From the NCBI GenBank assembly GCA_902651635.1, contig CACRSC010000001.1, positions 1 to 61,751 on the forward strand: a DNA stretch of 61,751 bases, in the 5' to 3' direction. Both the position numbers and the translations under genes were made by a program. The notes under the pieces were generated by a model. That model was not told where the DNA came from. It did no database searches and was given only the letters and a program-made list of their open reading frames with translations. This DNA is from Mastigamoeba balamuthi (taxonomy: Eukaryota > Evosea > Mastigamoebida > Mastigamoebidae). This document shows positions 46,281 through 58,600 of the stretch, one piece after another (positions within the stretch are counted from its first letter, which is position 1; each line of letters starts with the position of its first letter).

Positions 46281-46548
46281 AACTTCATCTAATTCACTCA
46301 TTGCAACACACTGTACTCTCACAGATGGGAAGAAGCATCAAGGCGCACTGCAAGGCATCCCTGCCATCATTCCAGCAGCATTCCAGGCTCATCTCAGTCG
46401 CCAAGACAACGACNAACTTCATCTAATTCACTCATTGCAACACACTGTACTCTCACAGATGGGAAGAAGCATCAAGGCGCACTGCAAGGCATCCCTGCCA
46501 TCATTCCAGCAGCATTCCAGGCTCATCTCAGTCGCCAAGAACAACGAC
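46281..46548. other. Single-N assembly gap with flanking direct repeat
   Basis: 46281-46413 and 46415-46548 are the same sequence apart from one inserted A (CCAAGACAAC against CCAAGAACAAC), with the N at 46414 exactly between them. This is the pattern of two contig ends that overlap but were not merged. The duplication is therefore unlikely to exist in the genome. Confidence 0.8.
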
Positions 46549-47039
46549 AACTGGTTGGAGCACTGTGTTCATCCAGATTCACCCTTCAATTGTGATGCTG
46601 ATGCTCAGGGACTGCACTACAGGCTCAGCACCATCAAGGGAACTACTAAGGAGGTCAAACACCTTGAAGAGCACATCATGCAGGTGACTCGTCATGCAGA
46701 AAGAGAGTCTCCTCTTTGGAGTAATGCAAACCTGAACTCCTGGCTCTCCAACTCCAATGAGCTACTCCCGACCAGTCCTCTGCAGATGGACCTCGAGATG
46801 TTCGAAGAGGGATTCATCAACCCAGATGTGTCCTTCAATGGCCTGAATGACGTTATGGCTGATCCAAAGGACTGCATCATGGATTGTGCTGAGTGCAGTG
46901 ATGATGATGATGCCCTCTCCTCTGATGAATCTGACCCTGAGTGCAACTAAAGCAATGAAACCAAAGTCACTGTGTCTGCTTTGAATGTCTTATTGATTAC
47001 CATTGACCACAAAACTACAGAAACTCTTCATGCAGACTC

Positions 47040-47140
47040 ATAGGCCAGCATATATGCCAGCACATACACTGTGCCACCGGCATAGTTGATGGCCGAGCTG
47101 TGCCACCAGCATATAGCCTGGCACATACGCCAGCACATAT
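47040..47140. repeat. TATGCC/GGCATA palindromic repeat cluster D
   Basis: Units GCCAGCATATATGCCAGCAC, GTGCCACCGGCATAG, GTGCCACCAGCATATAG and CTGGCACATACGCCAGCAC, just downstream of the transposase-like remnant. Confidence 0.55.
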
Positions 47141-47734
47141 CACCTTTGTCACAAACCACTTGATGTGAAAACATTCTGTGAAATCGTGCTTCAAATGCAT
47201 ACAAGAGCTTCTGATATTAAGGGTATGTGCTATTCATCAATTGTTACGATTTTGACCCTTTTGATGGGAATTCCTGCCCATCATGTGTTACTCTTGCACA
47301 GCATGCTGGTCATGGCAGAGGGGGGGCCCTAAGCCGGATGAGGCCTGTGATGACAGCCTGTTGCAAGCCATCCAGCTAAAGGATGTTGACAGTCTTGGTC
47401 CCTGGCACCCACACAATGACAGCAGCCCAGCAGGACCACACCCCAGGCCTCTCTGATCCAGCAGCCCTGGCTGGGCCTTGGGCCTGGCAGCATCTGTGCA
47501 TTCATCTTCCCTGCCACGTCTGCATCAGTTGGTGCACAAGGGGAGGGAGGGGGGGTGGGTTCACCACTTAGCAGCAGCACGGCACAGAGAACCTGCTGGT
47601 GCTGCTGGCCCTGCAGCAGAAGGAGATACTGCACCAGGCCATCCAGGAGCACCTCAAGCACGTGCTGAGCATGGCGGGCCTCACAGGCATGACCAGGGTA
47701 CTCTCTGTGCTGTTTGCACTGGGCAAGCTGATAT

Positions 47735-48367
47735 ATGCACTTATTTGATGATAAAATAGTCCACTTGGGCAAGTTGGTGCATCTGGACTGGCTGACAGAT
47801 GGCATCTTCTTCAACCCAGAGATGCTGCATCTGGAGCCATACGAGTTGGTGGCCCAGGAGTGGGCTGAGATCCTTCAGACAGTCTTCCTGATCAGCAATG
47901 AGGACTTCACACTGCAGCAGCTTGACTAGGTGCTGCTGATGTTACCAGGCCCAGCAGGTGACCATGCACACATCAAGGGCTCAGTTCAGTGCAAACTGGA
48001 AGCTCTGGTCAACAAGCAGTGGAAGTGCAGCATCCTTAAGAAGTATGGCTGAGATGAACATGTCAGCTGCTACCTGCTCTCCAAGAAGCAGGTTGAGGCA
48101 ATCATTCAGGACAAGAAGCTGGAGCACACATGTGGGATGCACCAGGTCCCCAACCCTGACATGTGCCACATCTGCAGTGGTGCTGACCACTGGGCACATA
48201 ACTGCCCCAAGGGGGGCGGCCACTGGCACAAGCACATCTGCAAGGGCAGCTGGGGTGGCCATGGGGCCAATCACAGCAGCAGTGGCGACAGTGGCAGCAG
48301 CTGTGAGGTGCACTGTGAAGGCCATGGAGGCACACAGTGCCATGATGCTGGTGACAGTAATGACTGA
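47735..48367 (+). pseudogene. Retroelement gag-like remnant with CCHC zinc knuckle
   Basis: One frame gives LDWLTDGIFFNPEMLHLEPY and ends at 47929. Further pieces lead to KKQVEAIIQDKKLEHTCGMH and the knuckle CHICSGADHWAHNC (C-x2-C-x4-H-x4-C, near 48167-48208), followed by His/Gly-rich sequence. At least two stops interrupt it. The knuckle identifies it as a nucleocapsid-type RNA-binding segment. Confidence 0.55.
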
Positions 48368-49158
48368 GCCACAAGGCCAGGGATCACCTCATCCCCCAAT
48401 AATGACAATGATGAGGCACTGGGGGGCATATCACCTCATCTGATCAGTCTGAGCAGCCACAGCAGGCACTCGGTGGGGCAGCCTCAGGGTCTGATAGCAT
48501 GACAGAGTGCACCAGCATGCTGGCCACCAGCAAGCTCGTCAGCTGCTGGCTGAGGTGGGAATGCCTGACGAAGTTTGTATCAGTGGTCTGCTCCCACTTA
48601 GTGTGCGAGTGCAGGTCCATGAGGGCCCCTGGGATCCCCTCATCACACAGTGCAATGGCGATGGGCCCAATCACCTCCTTGCACCATCAGTACTGGCACT
48701 TGAAGAGTAAGAGCAGTGTGAGTGGTGGTCAGGCAGTGGGGGTATGACTGCTCATGAACATTGCGGTGCATGGCAGCCTTGCAGGTGTGACATGACGTTT
48801 ATGGGTGGCAAGAGGCATCCAATCGCAGGCCACCTGCATGACGTGCAGTGCTCCAGGCAGTGGGCCATCTGGGGCGACCCAGAGATGGTACAGTACCTCG
48901 TGAACAGGGGTCCCATGGTGCAGTGACTTTGCAGAACTGATACCAGCCTTCTTTGCAAACTGCTGCTCCATTGACTGCTATGTGCAGCAGACCAGGGACG
49001 AGGTCTCCTCCCTGTGGGTCATGTGGGCAGTGGGCATGTACAATGCCACCATGGTCACCAAGTATGTACCCATGTGTGATCAAGCTGCTGCACATGGAAG
49101 AACAGGCTGGCAAGCTTCACCTCTGCTTTGACTCGTGCTACACCAACAAGTGTGATGG

Positions 49159-49704
49159 ATGGCTCACTCAGGCAAGGTCCACTTCTCCTTTCTTAACAAC
49201 ATCTGCCGCCTGATGCTTAAGCCTGAGCTGTTCAGCAAGATTGACATGCGCTCTGAGTACCATCACATTGTGGTGCCCGAGGCTGATGCCCCATGGCTGT
49301 GCTTTGTGCTTAATGGTGTCATCCACTACTGGCACTGCATCATGTTCAGCATGTGCTCAGCCCTGTCCTGGTTCACACAAATGACCACAGTGATCATCGC
49401 CGTCCTGCAGGTGGTGCTGGGCTGCCTGCTGATTATGTACATCAATGACTTCATCCTCTTCCTCATTGATGACCCAGGCCCTGTGCAGCAGCACTGGAAG
49501 GCCACGTGGGCAATCCTTCTCACGTTCGGGCTCATTGTGGCAGTCAACAAGACCTGCCTCCCAGCCCCATGCATTAAGGCAGTGGCACAGGCTGGCCAGC
49601 TCTGCATAGGTGCCTCAGCACTATGCAACAGTGGGCTGTCATGCTGGTGCAGCCCAGTGAGGCACCATGGGGCACTGACACATGCACTGGGCACGTGGTG
49701 GTGA
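49159..49704 (+). pseudogene. Retroelement reverse transcriptase fragment
   Basis: An uninterrupted 181-codon stretch holding palm motifs: ELFSKIDMRSEYHHIVVP (first catalytic Asp present) and LLIMYINDFILFLID, where the Y-x-D-D active-site box reads Y-I-N-D. Loss of one of the two paired Asp residues, plus stops upstream, indicates an inactive enzyme. Confidence 0.65.
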
Positions 49705-50030
49705 TGCACTACAACAACTGCATCATCACCATCAAGGAGGCATGGGCCGTGGTCCTGGGGGCTTGGGTGCTGGTTCCTAACATGTGCTGCACATTGCTGT
49801 CGATCTGTGTTGACAACATCATCAATACGTACTACCTGGCGAAGGGTGGGGGCCATGTGGCACAGCTGGTGGATGTGGCCTGGGAGCTGACCACGTGGTT
49901 GCTTGGTTGCCATGTCTGTCTCACGGGCATGCACTGGATCCCTTAGCGTGCAATGCCTGGGCAGACAAGCTCTCACACGAGAACCTCAACACTGAGTACA
50001 ACATTACCAAGAGCACGTAAGCAGCCTTCC
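49620..50030 (+). pseudogene. Retroelement RNase H fragment
   Basis: Contains TIKEAWAVVLGAWVLV (helix with the catalytic Glu position), the DN pair in SICVDNIINTYYLAKGGG, and, after a stop at 49944-49946 and a frame change, ACNAWADKLSHENLN (the N-x-x-A-D block that ends DIRS-type RNase H). It overlaps the end of the RT frame. Confidence 0.6.
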
Positions 50031-50213
50031 TGCAGTTCTGCAAGCACTGCCCGTTGCCACCCCCCTGAACGGCATGGCCACAGTGAAGTTGCAGCATGTT
50101 ATGTGCTTCATTGCACAGTTCTGGTCCCCACACCCCAGCACAGTGGTTTCAGTACATCCTTTCGATATATGAATCTCAGGCTTTTTCAACAAATCCCCAA
50201 CCATATCTCTTTG

Positions 50214-51914
50214 TTATGCTTCCAGGAACTCTTCCCATAGCTCGAAAGTGAGAGTCTCAAGGGTTGTCACCCACTCGAGAGCCTTGTTCTGCTGTTCTTG
50301 AGCAATCACAAAGATGTCATAGAGCAGGACTAGGAATAACTCATCATTGAACAAGAGGTCGCTGTCTGCTAGACGGAATGGCCAATACTTCCCAGACAGG
50401 AACTCATTCATATCATCGACAGCTGCGAACATGACCTTGTACTCTAGCCATCCTGAAGCGATTACCTGTTTCTAAGAGAGAGGGGAAGGGTGAAGTGTGA
50501 GGGAAAGGGAAGAGGGAGAGCATAACTCAGTCACACATACCAAAGCCTTTCCAGACACTGGCTTGAGCTGAGATAACCATAGCCACTTCTTTCTGATCTC
50601 CTTGTTTGGATCCCAGATGTGGACAATGGTCTCTTCAGTCTTGTCATTGTACATGGCCTCCCACTCTTCCTTGTCTTGTACTCAGGCAGCCAGACACTCT
50701 GCCACTTCCTGAGAGAGGCGGTCCTTGCACACTGAACAGTGAAACAGAATGTCCCATTCATCAAGACGATCATCAATCACAGCTTGCCTTCATTTTTTGT
50801 TAAAAAGTGCAGAGATTCTTGTATTAAAGGTTGTATTGAAACAACAGTGGGACAGGACTTCTTTGTGACTGGGGTGTAGTCCATGGAGGTCCTCTGGCTC
50901 TTCCCACCTGGCAGCCTGTGGGATCGCACAGCTGAGTCTGTATGCACAGGGGCTGTGTGCATACATCGTCTCTGTTGAACTGATGCCAGTGCATTCCTGT
51001 ATGACTGTGCTCTGGCGAGCCCCACACTGGGCACACCTGCACTGCACTGTCGAGTGGGAGATTTTCTGCAGTTGCTCCAGCTGTTTCTTTCCCATGATGT
51101 CCAGCAGCACCTTCCACCACTTGACTGAGATGGTCCCACTCGTCAGCAGTGAGTGCACTGTCCCTGTAAGGTGCATAAATCCAGCCACTCATAAGGGACC
51201 TGTCCTCACAGCAGTATCTGGGCCACAGCAGCAAAGATGAAGTATTCATAGCACCTCCACGACCCAAAAACCGTGACTGGCCTGGGGGCCATGCTGCTTC
51301 TGAGCTCCTTCCTGAGGCACACAATCCTGTTGCCCAGAATTCTCCTTCCTGTCACGTCCATGACACTGCTGTTCTGCATCAAAGCTGCAAGGACTGGCTT
51401 CATGTCCCATGGCAGTTTATGCATCGGCTCTCTTGGCTGGCACAGGAAGGGATTCTCTTTGTTGAAGAACGTGGGATTGCAGATAGCTGTCATGGTCAGA
51501 GTGACTTCATCCAGGGCAGCTTGTGCAGCCACTATAGTATGGGCCTTTGCTGCCTTCTCTATCGACCTTCTGGATAGCACAATGTCTCTTGGCTTCCCAC
51601 CCACTCAGATTCAGGTCAGAGAAGTCCTTACGACTGCTCAGGCAATCTGTGCATGGCCTGTCAGACTCTCTTCCTCCTGGGGATTTTACAGACACGTTCT
51701 TGCACTGCTCCATAGTGTCTGCTTGCTGGGATACCAAAAACGCATAAACCCAACACATTCCACGTTCTCCATAGAGCATTCTAACACTAATGCGTGACAG
51801 AATCAGGAACTCTGGCACAAGATCAGCTCTGGCATAGTGCATATCATTTGGCAGTCCATACAGCTCCCCCACCAACAGCTGGGTCATGGGAAGCCCTGTG
51901 CAATTCCGTGTCAT
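50214..51914 (-). pseudogene. Cluster of broken minus-strand ORFs, unknown
   Basis: Overlapping open stretches in several frames (51914-51507, 51604-51206, 51324-50824, 50776-50531, 50432-50214) read like one protein broken by frameshifts: LVPEFLILSRISVRMLYGER, then AAQAALDEVTLTMTAIC and RRILGNRIVCLRKELRSSM, and near the end LALEWVTTLE-like and ELWEEFLEA helices. I recognise no domain. It lies between the retroelement and the right-hand receptor and may belong to another dead element. Confidence 0.3.
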
Positions 51915-52640
51915 GTTCAGAATCTTGATGAGTCACGACTCTTTGCTTCCCTTGTGAACTTGGGCCTTGTCCTGGTGCTCCTGCAGAGCAATGACTATAG
52001 GCTTCCCTTCACGCCCCAGGGATTTGTGCATACTGCCTGAAATCCCACACTGAAGAAGTACTCATTCACTATGTCTGCCTTGGTCTTCTTTACCTCCTCT
52101 GGAGCCCTGACCACAATGGTCATTTGGCTTGTATGCACTCATACACTTTCAGCATTCACACTGGTATGTAGACTTCAGGTATCACACATCATGGTACTGT
52201 TTTAATGATGTTCTGAATTCAGTCTCATACATTCCACCACAAACACAAATCACAGGAAACATAGCAATTCTCATAAAAGTGTGAAATTAACAATTGTTCG
52301 TCGTTAGCTCACTTGTGTGCTCTTCGAAGGTCGTTTTTTTCTGTCTTTCTTGATTTTTCTAGTTTCATAAAGCTGTTTTTTCTGACTTTTTTTCATACTT
52401 AGTATTTTCAATGAAACTGGAAAATGGTACGTTTGGCTGCAAAGACATTTACAGTGCTGCAAACACTAGTAGTGCATACAGTGCTACATGAACTACATGT
52501 GCTACATATACTCAGGCAATTTAGTGCTAATTTAGTACTTTTTCCAAAAGTACAGAGGCACTTAGTGATAGAGTCTGAGGGTGGAATTGTGATTGAAAGA
52601 ACAAATACAGCTTGTTAGAAACGTGTTCGAATTACATTTG
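51915..52640. other. AT-rich intergenic, right end of the graveyard
   Basis: About 0.7 kb downstream of the minus-strand receptor stop, with T-rich runs near 52325-52400. I see no gene or known repeat. The 3' UTR of the receptor must lie here. Confidence 0.5.
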
Positions 52641-55600
52641 TTACTGTGCTGCAAGGGCAGACATAATTTCGTTGAGTGTGGGCCTGCTCTCTGGTTGGTT
52701 TGACCATGTTTCCCGCATCAGGCTCACATACTCCAAAGTGTATCCTTTCCTGTTATCAGGAATCGGTGGTCTTTGCCCAGCAACAATGCAAGGGGCCAGT
52801 GACATAATGGGAACACCATTGAATGGATTGTGACGAGTCATGATCTCGTACATCACCATTCCAAATGCATACACATCACTCCTCTCGGAGAAGTGGCCCT
52901 TCTCCAAAACCTCTGGAGCCATCCAGGCTACAGTGCCGCACACCGTCATGGTCCTGTTGGCGTTCTTGATGGCTGACAGTCCAAAGTCTGTGCGATATGG
53001 TGAGCACATCAGGAGAAGTGAGTGTGTACCAGTTATCTTAACATCCCACTTTTTGTTGACAAGGATGTTTGCAGCCTTGAGGTCTCGGTGGATCAGTCCA
53101 GATGCGTGAATGTAGCTAGGAAAGGAGATCAGTATGCGGCAAAAGGTAGAATTGTACATCATTCCCCTGCACACAGAGGATAATATTTGCATTGCCTTCT
53201 GAAACACAATTACTTCTCGATCAATGGTCTGTTTGAGGCTTCCTCCATCCATCCACTCAGTTACACTATTGAATTTTAGTTTTGCCGACTCTTTGAATTG
53301 TTCTTACATGAACATGTTCCGAGGATCAATCGATGCTCCCATCTACATCTATGTTAATAACATCCACCGATGAAACCACTTACAAAAAGAACGACTGAGG
53401 GATGACGAAGTCCAGAGAGCAATGCAATCTCCTTGATTTGCCTTTGTGGCTCTGATCCTGATGAACGATCCATTTTTTGTTGAAAGAACTTCTTGATAGC
53501 TACAGTTTCTCCTCTGTATTCACTGTAATTGGGGGCATCATTATAAGATATCTTTATGCGGTGGACGAACCCCTTGTATACGGAGCCAAAATTCCCATGA
53601 CCAATTTGAGTTTTCGAGATGGTGACCTCTGACGGATCTATTGCCCATGACGGTCTCTGCTTATCATCGGTGATTTTGGATAGAATGTCTTGAACATCTC
53701 TTTCGGTGACACAACCGCTTTTGTTTGAGGAGCCAGCACCACTCTGTGTCGCCTGAAGCCCAGATGCAGTGTGAACAAAGTTCCTGTTGAGACCACTCAG
53801 GACGGCCTCACTGATGACTTCCTCCTCTGCTATTCCCTTGAGCTTGAATGATCCAATAATCTGAAGGTGCAGCGTCCGGTACAGCTTTTCTGCTTCTTCT
53901 GGGCTCAGAAGTCTCTCTATTTCTGATCTAGCAGCACTGCTAATTAATATTTGCCCTCCTTGTGCAAGACCCGCAACACGGGCCGACTTGTTCACAGTGG
54001 GGCCGAAGTAGTCAACAGATTTGTCATTCGTCTCAATTTCCACATCTCCAAAGTGAATTCCCATTCGCACACGGAGCCCACGGAATGCCACGGCATTATC
54101 AATAAACTCTTCTGAACAGTGCTTCTGCGTCAGAATTATAGAATCCCACTTGGCTCCCAACAGCATGTGCTGTGCCTCGCGACAGAACAGCAGAGCATTC
54201 AAAGGAGATTGAAAGGCCAGCATGAACGCATCACCTGAAGAATGTGAGACACGAACCCGTTACTGATTATGTATGTACCTTCGGTCTTCACCTCATATCC
54301 CTTGTGGCTCCTGAGGCAGGCCCTGATAATGTCATTGTGCAGTTTGAGGGATGATTTCATCAGTGATGAGTTCCATTCCCAGAGCGAAGTCGATCCTTGT
54401 ATGTCAGTAAACACAAGCGCGATGCTCCCCGAGGGTGCCATCACACTGCTTACTTCCTCTGATTTCTGAAAAAACACCATTAGCCAAGTGCTAACTTATG
54501 TTCATACAATGTCGTCTTGAAGAAACGAACTGAGTGAAGACAACGTAGTGTTTATCACCCCAAACTCCGGTCTGAGACTGTATGGAGTGTGTTGTAAGAA
54601 GTAAAAAATACACTGCAAAGCTATGTACTCTGGTGATTCGGCCCAGCACTGTGTGATGAGCTCTGTTATGTGAGGGGGAATATTTTTGTTGTCCAACTGA
54701 GGACGGAGTCCATTATGAATGACTTGCAGGGCCACGGTGTGGGGATTTAGCTCCTCGTAAGGTATCTCTCTTGTCATTATCTCCCACAGAATGATGGAAA
54801 ATGCTATTAACAAAGTGAGACATATTGCAATAGTGATCCACTCACAATAGACATCACTCTTCGTGGAACACTCTGCTCCGCCCAATATCTCTGGGGCAGT
54901 CCAAAAGATAGTCCCAATAACCGCTGATCCTTCTTTTTCCGAGTGAACTCCCTTGTGCGAGAACATGGTGAGCCCGAAATCGCTGACCTTTGCCTGCATG
55001 TTCGAATCCAACTGCCAGAAGTAGGGATAAGAGTGGTACAAATTGGGAGAAATACCAAGATGTTGCTGCTTTTGAGGTCGCGATGCAAAATGGCGGGACT
55101 GTTCTGATGTAGGTACGTCATACCACGGACAATATCAGACATGATGGACAGCTTCAGGCGCAGAGATATGAGAGTTGTATCATTGGCCAGGAGCTCCATG
55201 AGACTACCCGAAGGCATACACTCTGCGATAACAGTATTTCTGTGAGAATAAAGCTTCGGACAAGAATACGAACCAGTGACGATGATGAGGTTGGTGTCGT
55301 TCTTGGCGTGGCACATGAAGAGCAGGATGTTCGGGTGTCGCAGAGCTCTCATCACGTCCACCTCCTTCTCGAATTGTGCGATGGATTTGGCAGATAACGA
55401 CTGGACACTGAACACCTTGGCTGCCACTTCAGTGTCGCGCCAACGCGCCTTGTAGACCACTCCGAAGCTGCCCTGCCCGATGACCTCTCCCATCAGGATC
55501 TCCGACGCGTCCACCTCGTCGTGGTACGTCAGCTTCTGCCTCTTCCGGATCCACCGTCCCAGGGCCAGCCCCCCGACAACCACGAGCACCACAGCTGCTC

Positions 55601-58600
55601 CACCGCCGCCTCCCACCGCCCCTCCGATCACCGCTGCCTTTGACCTGGCCCCGCCCGCCGCAGGGCACGCCCCGGGGAAGCACTGCGACTGGCCCGAGCA
55701 CCAGGTGCAGTTGACAGATGCGAGGCAGGTCTCTTGGTCCAGCACCTGGGAGCAGTCGCAGTGCGACCTGGTGGCGCAGTACTTGCCACACCACTCGCAC
55801 CCCAATAGCGACTTGTCGCAGTCCCCGGAGGCCGTTATGTGGAAACAGAGAGAAACGCAAGGAGTAGAGGGGTCGTTGTCGTGGTCCACGAACCCCTGTG
55901 CGCAAGTGAAGTTGGTGCAGGGGCCCGACGACCCGATTGGCTCATAGCCACCAACATCGCACGGCACACACGGCGTCGATGGGTCAGAATCGCTGTCGGT
56001 CCAGCCAGCGGAACAAGCAAACAAGGAACACTGGCCAACAGTCCCCGCTGTCGTGTATGATCCCTTGTTGCACTGGACACACTCGGTAGACGACGTGTTG
56101 TCATCGTCGGCCCATCCGGAAGAACATATGAAGCCACTGCAAGGTCCCGATGACCCTCTGGGCACCCCTGAACCAGAACTGCACGGTACACACTTTGTTG
56201 TGACGTTGAGGTCGTCGTCAGTTGTCCCTGCGGTACACTCGAGTGACTCGCAGGAGCCTCTTGCCAGGGGCGCCACATAGTGTCCCACACCACAGGGAAC
56301 ACACGGCGTCGCTGCATCAGTATCATTGTCCGTCGTTTCTCTGGGACAGCCATGCTCCTCTCCCGCCCCAAAGGACCCCGTAGCGCAATACTGTCCTGCG
56401 CTGCACGCAACACAGGCAGTTGCCGGGTCCGAATCCGCGTCCGTTGTTCCCGCAGGGCACCTAGTCATGGCGCACGGCCCGCTGGACCCGTTCGGGGAGA
56501 AATGACCACGGCCACAATTTTCACAGGGTGTCGACACGTCTTCGTCGACGTCCTGTGTCCCGCGTTGGCAAGAATAAAAAGAGCAGTTTCCAAAGCTTCC
56601 TGAGCCACTGAGATAGTGGCCAGGACCGCATGGCACGCAGGGAGTCGAAGAGTTCGAGTCGCTGTCGGTCAACCCGAATGGACACTCTCGACACAAACCG
56701 ACACTTCCACTAGGCATGTAGCTTCCCCTCGGACACCGAATACACTCCGTGCTGCTGTCAGAGTCCATGTCAACTGACCCTGCAGGGCACACTAGGGCCT
56801 CGCAATCGAAATAGCCACCATTGTGAGGGACAAAATAACCTGGCCCACAGAACAGATGGTAAACTCCATAGATTTCATCATCTGATAGCCCGCGATTGTA
56901 CACACGGATGTCGTCAACCAATCCGGCGTAGCAATGCATGTAGCTACTGAGTCTGCGACCGAAGGTGAATGTGGGGTGCTCGTGGATGTTGAGAACACCT
57001 TCCTTTTTTGCAGACTGTTTTCCATTGACATAGATAGCAAGAGTATCCCCGGCGTATGTAATTGCTAGATGCGTCCACACGTTTCTGGAAACAGGGACAT
57101 CCAAAGTAAACGAGGTGAACAATGATTGAGCCTCCAGATAAGTGGTATAGAACACCATTGCCAGCACTCCATCAGCATTAGCTGGTCCCAGATATCCTAT
57201 CCAAGGATATGTTCCACTCAGGGGTAACAGTTGGATCCACATTGTAATAGTAAACGGACGATTCATCATCATTCCCATTTCATCTAGAGGTGGCGAGACC
57301 AGGGACGGGCAATGCGGTCCTTGTGCTGGCATGCCCCAAGAATTTTGTAACACCTCTTGAGTTATATTCATTGAGTAATTACCTATCCAGCCAGTACTCC
57401 AAGAGATCCCCTCAGGATACTCGACAATCGAGGCTGTCATCCCATTGCCTGATCTATCTGACAATCGCTCAGTGTCGTTCTGTCCCTCGAACGACCAGAA
57501 CAAAACAAGCCCATCAACCGGTCCCAGTCCTGCCAGTAGAATTCTGCACTTGCCTCGTACTGTGCAGTAATCGCCACACCATTCGCACTCTTGCCACGAC
57601 AAGTGGCACATCGACTCGTTGGTGTACAGTAAGCACGTGGAGATGCACGGAGTTGAGGGGTCAGTATCGTGGTCCACGAACCCTACAGAGCAGGCAAATG
57701 AAGTGCAGGTCCCCGAGGACCCTGCAGGCACGTATAGTCCCGTGCCGTTGCAGCGGACACAGGGAGTATCCCAGTTGTGGTCATTGTCCACAGTTCCGGC
57801 AGGACAGTAGAATTGACTGCACGGCCCTACGAAACGATAGGAGACATTGGAAGGTAAGAAGATGCCAGGCCCGCAGAGGACGCAGGGTGTAGACGGATCG
57901 GAGTCCGTATCGGAGGAGCCCCTGGGGCAGTCCATGCAGGAGGATGCGTATCCCTTGGAAGTATACTGCCCTGCACTGCACCTCACGCACGCTGTTGAAG
58001 AATCCAAGTCATCATCGAAGGTGCCAGCAGCGCAGGCATACGCCCCGCAGTCAGGTGACGCCGACCCGGTTTCCATATAGAATCCTTGATTATAGTGTGT
58101 TAACCATTGGCTTCACTTGGGTGTGTGCTCACCTGCAGAGGGACAGAAACTTCTCCAGATTCTCGCAATCTCCGACTGTGAGAGGGCGCGATTGTACAAA
58201 CGTACATCATCGATCTGTCCCTGAAAGCACAGATTGCTCTCGGAGAAGTCATATCCCAGTGTCAGAACCGAGCCGTTTGTCAGTTGGGCATCTCTCAGTG
58301 TCTGACTCGAGCTCATTTTTCCATTGTAAAAGAACGTAACATTCTCCCCGTCAAAGCTAGCAGCCACGTGAAACCACCCGGCAGGAACGTACCGCGTCAT
58401 CGGAGATGCGCCTATGACTCCAACACGAAGGGAAAGATCGAGAACGTCCCAGAACAGACCGGATAGAATGCCGTCAACAACGGACCCCAGGAGGCTAAGC
58501 CATGATTTGGTGCTGTCCGAGAATGTGTACGAGTTCTCAACCCACATAGCCAGCGTGTAGGCCGTGCGCAATCCGCTAATATTGACTGCATCCAGAAGAG

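Larger units (their letters stand above)
45225..46950 (+). pseudogene. Transposase-like protein remnant (DUF6589-type pattern)
   Basis: Three frames in succession carry pieces that fit one protein: PLMPVFEGDQQVFSKLWQMR and IIPSLADWHQMKTMNGL (a GDQ...W...H pattern); LKNFIQLDDTIVLLVSALL; HHQYKVMTAQFLSLWIAGGL and SDDCCEK; then, across an intron-like gap ending at 46458, GRSIKAHCKASLPSFQQHS and an acidic C terminus (CSDDDDALSSDESDPECN). The order recalls DUF6589 proteins found in mobile elements; this is from memory and not searched. Frame changes near 45650 and 45850 suggest decay. The gap holds palindrome cluster C and the N at 46414, whose flanking duplication is probably artificial. Confidence 0.4.
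47320..50030 (+). mobile_element. Decayed DIRS/Ngaro-like retroelement
   Basis: In order on the plus strand: a gag-like stretch with a CCHC knuckle (about 47.6-48.4 kb), a reverse transcriptase fragment (49159-49704) and an RNase H fragment (49620-50030). The RT texture (KIDMRSEYHHI..., YINDFILFL) and the RNase H features (DNIINTYYLAKGGG, then NAWADKL) resemble DIRS-type elements more than Ty3 or Ty1; no protease or integrase is seen. Stop codons and frame changes break every module. No tyrosine recombinase, split repeats or LTRs were found, so element ends are approximate. Confidence 0.6.

Noticed and set aside
44699-47140. Palindromic repeat clusters as a possible CRISPR array
   Set aside because: Units are about 15 nt, imperfect and irregularly spaced with no unique 30-nt spacers; the DNA is eukaryotic and there are no cas genes.
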